This document shows positions 63,116 through 64,000 of a DNA stretch of 64,000 nucleotides, in pieces. A program made the translations under genes and the position numbers. How positions within the stretch are numbered: position 1 is the stretch's first letter; every line of letters starts with the position of its first letter. The stretch covers positions 1,550,001 through 1,614,000 of the forward strand of contig NZ_AP025292.1 in NCBI RefSeq assembly GCF_036492425.1, written 5' to 3'. The notes below the pieces were generated by a model. The model saw only the letters and a list, made by a program, of their open reading frames with translations. It did not search any database and was not told the DNA's origin. Source of the DNA: Persicobacter psychrovividus (lineage in GTDB: Bacteria > Bacteroidota > Bacteroidia > Cytophagales > Cyclobacteriaceae).

Positions 63116-64000
63116 ATGATGATGTTGAAGAAAACCAGTGCATTTGTATTGATGCTGTGCATGGCCGCAAGTATGGCGATGGCGCATCCTGCAAAAAAAC
63201 GCGACAAAAAAGCCTTGGAAGAATTGCTGCATAATACCTGTAAGGTTTATGATTTAATGCGTACTGAAAAAGGTTTCTACCGCGATTATGTTGGAACAAA
63301 AGATGTTTGTGACCATGGCTCTACGGCCAGTATCGGTATGGGACTGGTTTCACTCTGTATTGCCAACCAAATGGGATGGGCTCCAGATGCCGAGCAAAAA
63401 ATTATTCAAACCCTGAATTCGGTGCTTGGCGACGAAAATCAACAGGGGATTGCGCGCACTCCAAAAGGGTGTTACATCCACTTTTTTGATTTAGAAACAG
63501 GTGCTGCCAAAGGAGATGATTACAGCCCGATAGATACCAACATTATGCTTGGTGGCGCATTGTTTGCCAAAAGGTATTTCCATAAAAATGAAACCATTGC
63601 GCGATTGGCCGATCAGCTCTATAATGAGGTGGATGAGTCTCTTTTTGTAGGCGATGTGAAAACGGGAAAAATCTGCCTGAAGATGAACGAAGACGGCAGC
63701 CCGCTGAACATGTACACTTCACCTTACAATGAATACATGATGGTGGCCTACTTTGCCAAGTCGCAGGAATCTGTGTTGGATGGTAAAGCACATCAAAACT
63801 GGAAGGGGCATTATGGAAATCCGTCCAAATTGCCTGCAGTGGATTATGTAACCAAATCAGGGGAGAAAATCCCTGTGAATACAGATTTGGCATTTATGAA
63901 TGAGTTCACGTCGAACTTTACCTTCATGTTCAATTACCTGTTTGTACATTCATTTTCTAACGATCCTGTATATATCCAAAAGCTGAAAAACGCAGCAATG
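63116..64000 (+). CDS. Glycoamylase-fold (GH144-like) exported glucanase, 3' end missing
   Basis: An open frame of 295 codons from ATG 63116 (three consecutive ATGs are possible starts) runs off the right edge. A signal peptide MLKKTSAFVLMLCMAASMAMA is present. The mature part has LLHNTCKVYDLMRTEKGFYRDYVG and then DHGSTASIGMGLVSLCIANQMGW. This is the alpha/alpha-toroid pattern of the glycoamylase/GH144 group, where equivalents read STASTGFGLAAL and similar. MNEDGSPLNMYTSPYNEYMMVAYFA follows. GH144 enzymes are endo-beta-1,2-glucanases. In this window it follows SusC, SusD and a GH3, as in PULs for beta-1,2-glucan. The specificity is inferred, not shown. Confidence 0.7.
   Translation, partial: MMMLKKTSAFVLMLCMAASMAMAHPAKKRDKKALEELLHNTCKVYDLMRTEKGFYRDYVGTKDVCDHGSTASIGMGLVSLCIANQMGWAPDAEQKIIQTLNSVLGDENQQGIARTPKGCYIHFFDLETGAAKGDDYSPIDTNIMLGGALFAKRYFHKNETIARLADQLYNEVDESLFVGDVKTGKICLKMNEDGSPLNMYTSPYNEYMMVAYFAKSQESVLDGKAHQNWKGHYGNPSKLPAVDYVTKSGEKIPVNTDLAFMNEFTSNFTFMFNYLFVHSFSNDPVYIQKLKNAAM

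Noticed and set aside
63116-64000. A complete gene at the right edge
   Set aside because: The frame is open to the last base, so only the N-terminal part is in the window.

Overview
The window comes from a Gram-negative member of the Bacteroidota, most likely a marine Cytophagales/Flammeovirgaceae-type organism. This is inferred from several signs. There is a SusC/SusD pair and a Bacteroidota-type YidC next to pyrG. There is an electron-transfer flavoprotein pair, a SufBCDSE assembly, a DUF4369-type thioredoxin protein and a PD40-OmpA protein. Where a promoter can be guessed it carries the Bacteroidota -7 element TAnnTTTG rather than a sigma70 -10 box. No rRNA or tRNA gene was recognised.

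Layout. 1-3.4 kb: 3' part of a large superfamily-1 helicase with a C-terminal nuclease-like domain. 3.4-6.7 kb: two tandem paralogous membrane histidine kinases. 6.9-11.5 kb: a minus-strand acetyl-phosphate cluster (pta, a 3-hydroxyacyl-CoA dehydrogenase, two acetate kinases) behind a palindromic operator candidate. 11.9-15.4 kb: yidC and pyrG. 15.8-20.4 kb: a receiver protein with a degenerate ATPase-like domain, fabH, and a thioredoxin-fold envelope protein. 20.5-25.1 kb: GtrA, a GT-C glycosyltransferase, a PD40-OmpA protein, a 49-residue membrane peptide and an unknown protein. 25.1-26.8 kb: two tandem deoxynucleoside kinases and a TPR protein. 27.0-32.5 kb: etfBA, a bifunctional nuclease, a CNT nucleoside transporter, xseB and xseA.

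32.55-34.84 kb holds the most striking element: a non-coding array of eleven tandem units in two size classes (about 174 bp and 266-277 bp). Each is built around the same long palindrome. The core palindrome recurs once at 51373-51399, as the last of five different palindromes lying side by side between two genes. 34.9-36.4 kb: an ECF sigma operon. 36.5-39.8 kb: a DEDD exonuclease, an acyl-CoA ligase and an Lrp/AsnC regulator. 40.0-46.4 kb: sufBCD, then sufS, sufE, a DUF59 protein and a bacilliredoxin, split by an internal terminator.

46.5-50.3 kb is an AT-rich accessory stretch of lineage-specific genes. It contains an IS3-family orfA remnant fused to a 92-bp duplicate of the tail of the DUF350 gene at 50.3 kb. 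50.3-52.8 kb: a DUF350 / Ser-Arg-rich lipoprotein / DUF4178 envelope-stress-like module. 53.2-55.8 kb: a repeat-built lipoprotein and queA. 56.2-64.0 kb: a polysaccharide-utilisation locus (SusC, SusD, GH3 and the start of a glycoamylase/GH144-like enzyme), tentatively for beta-1,2-glucan. Three tandem gene duplications (kinases, acetate kinases, deoxynucleoside kinases) lie within 27 kb.
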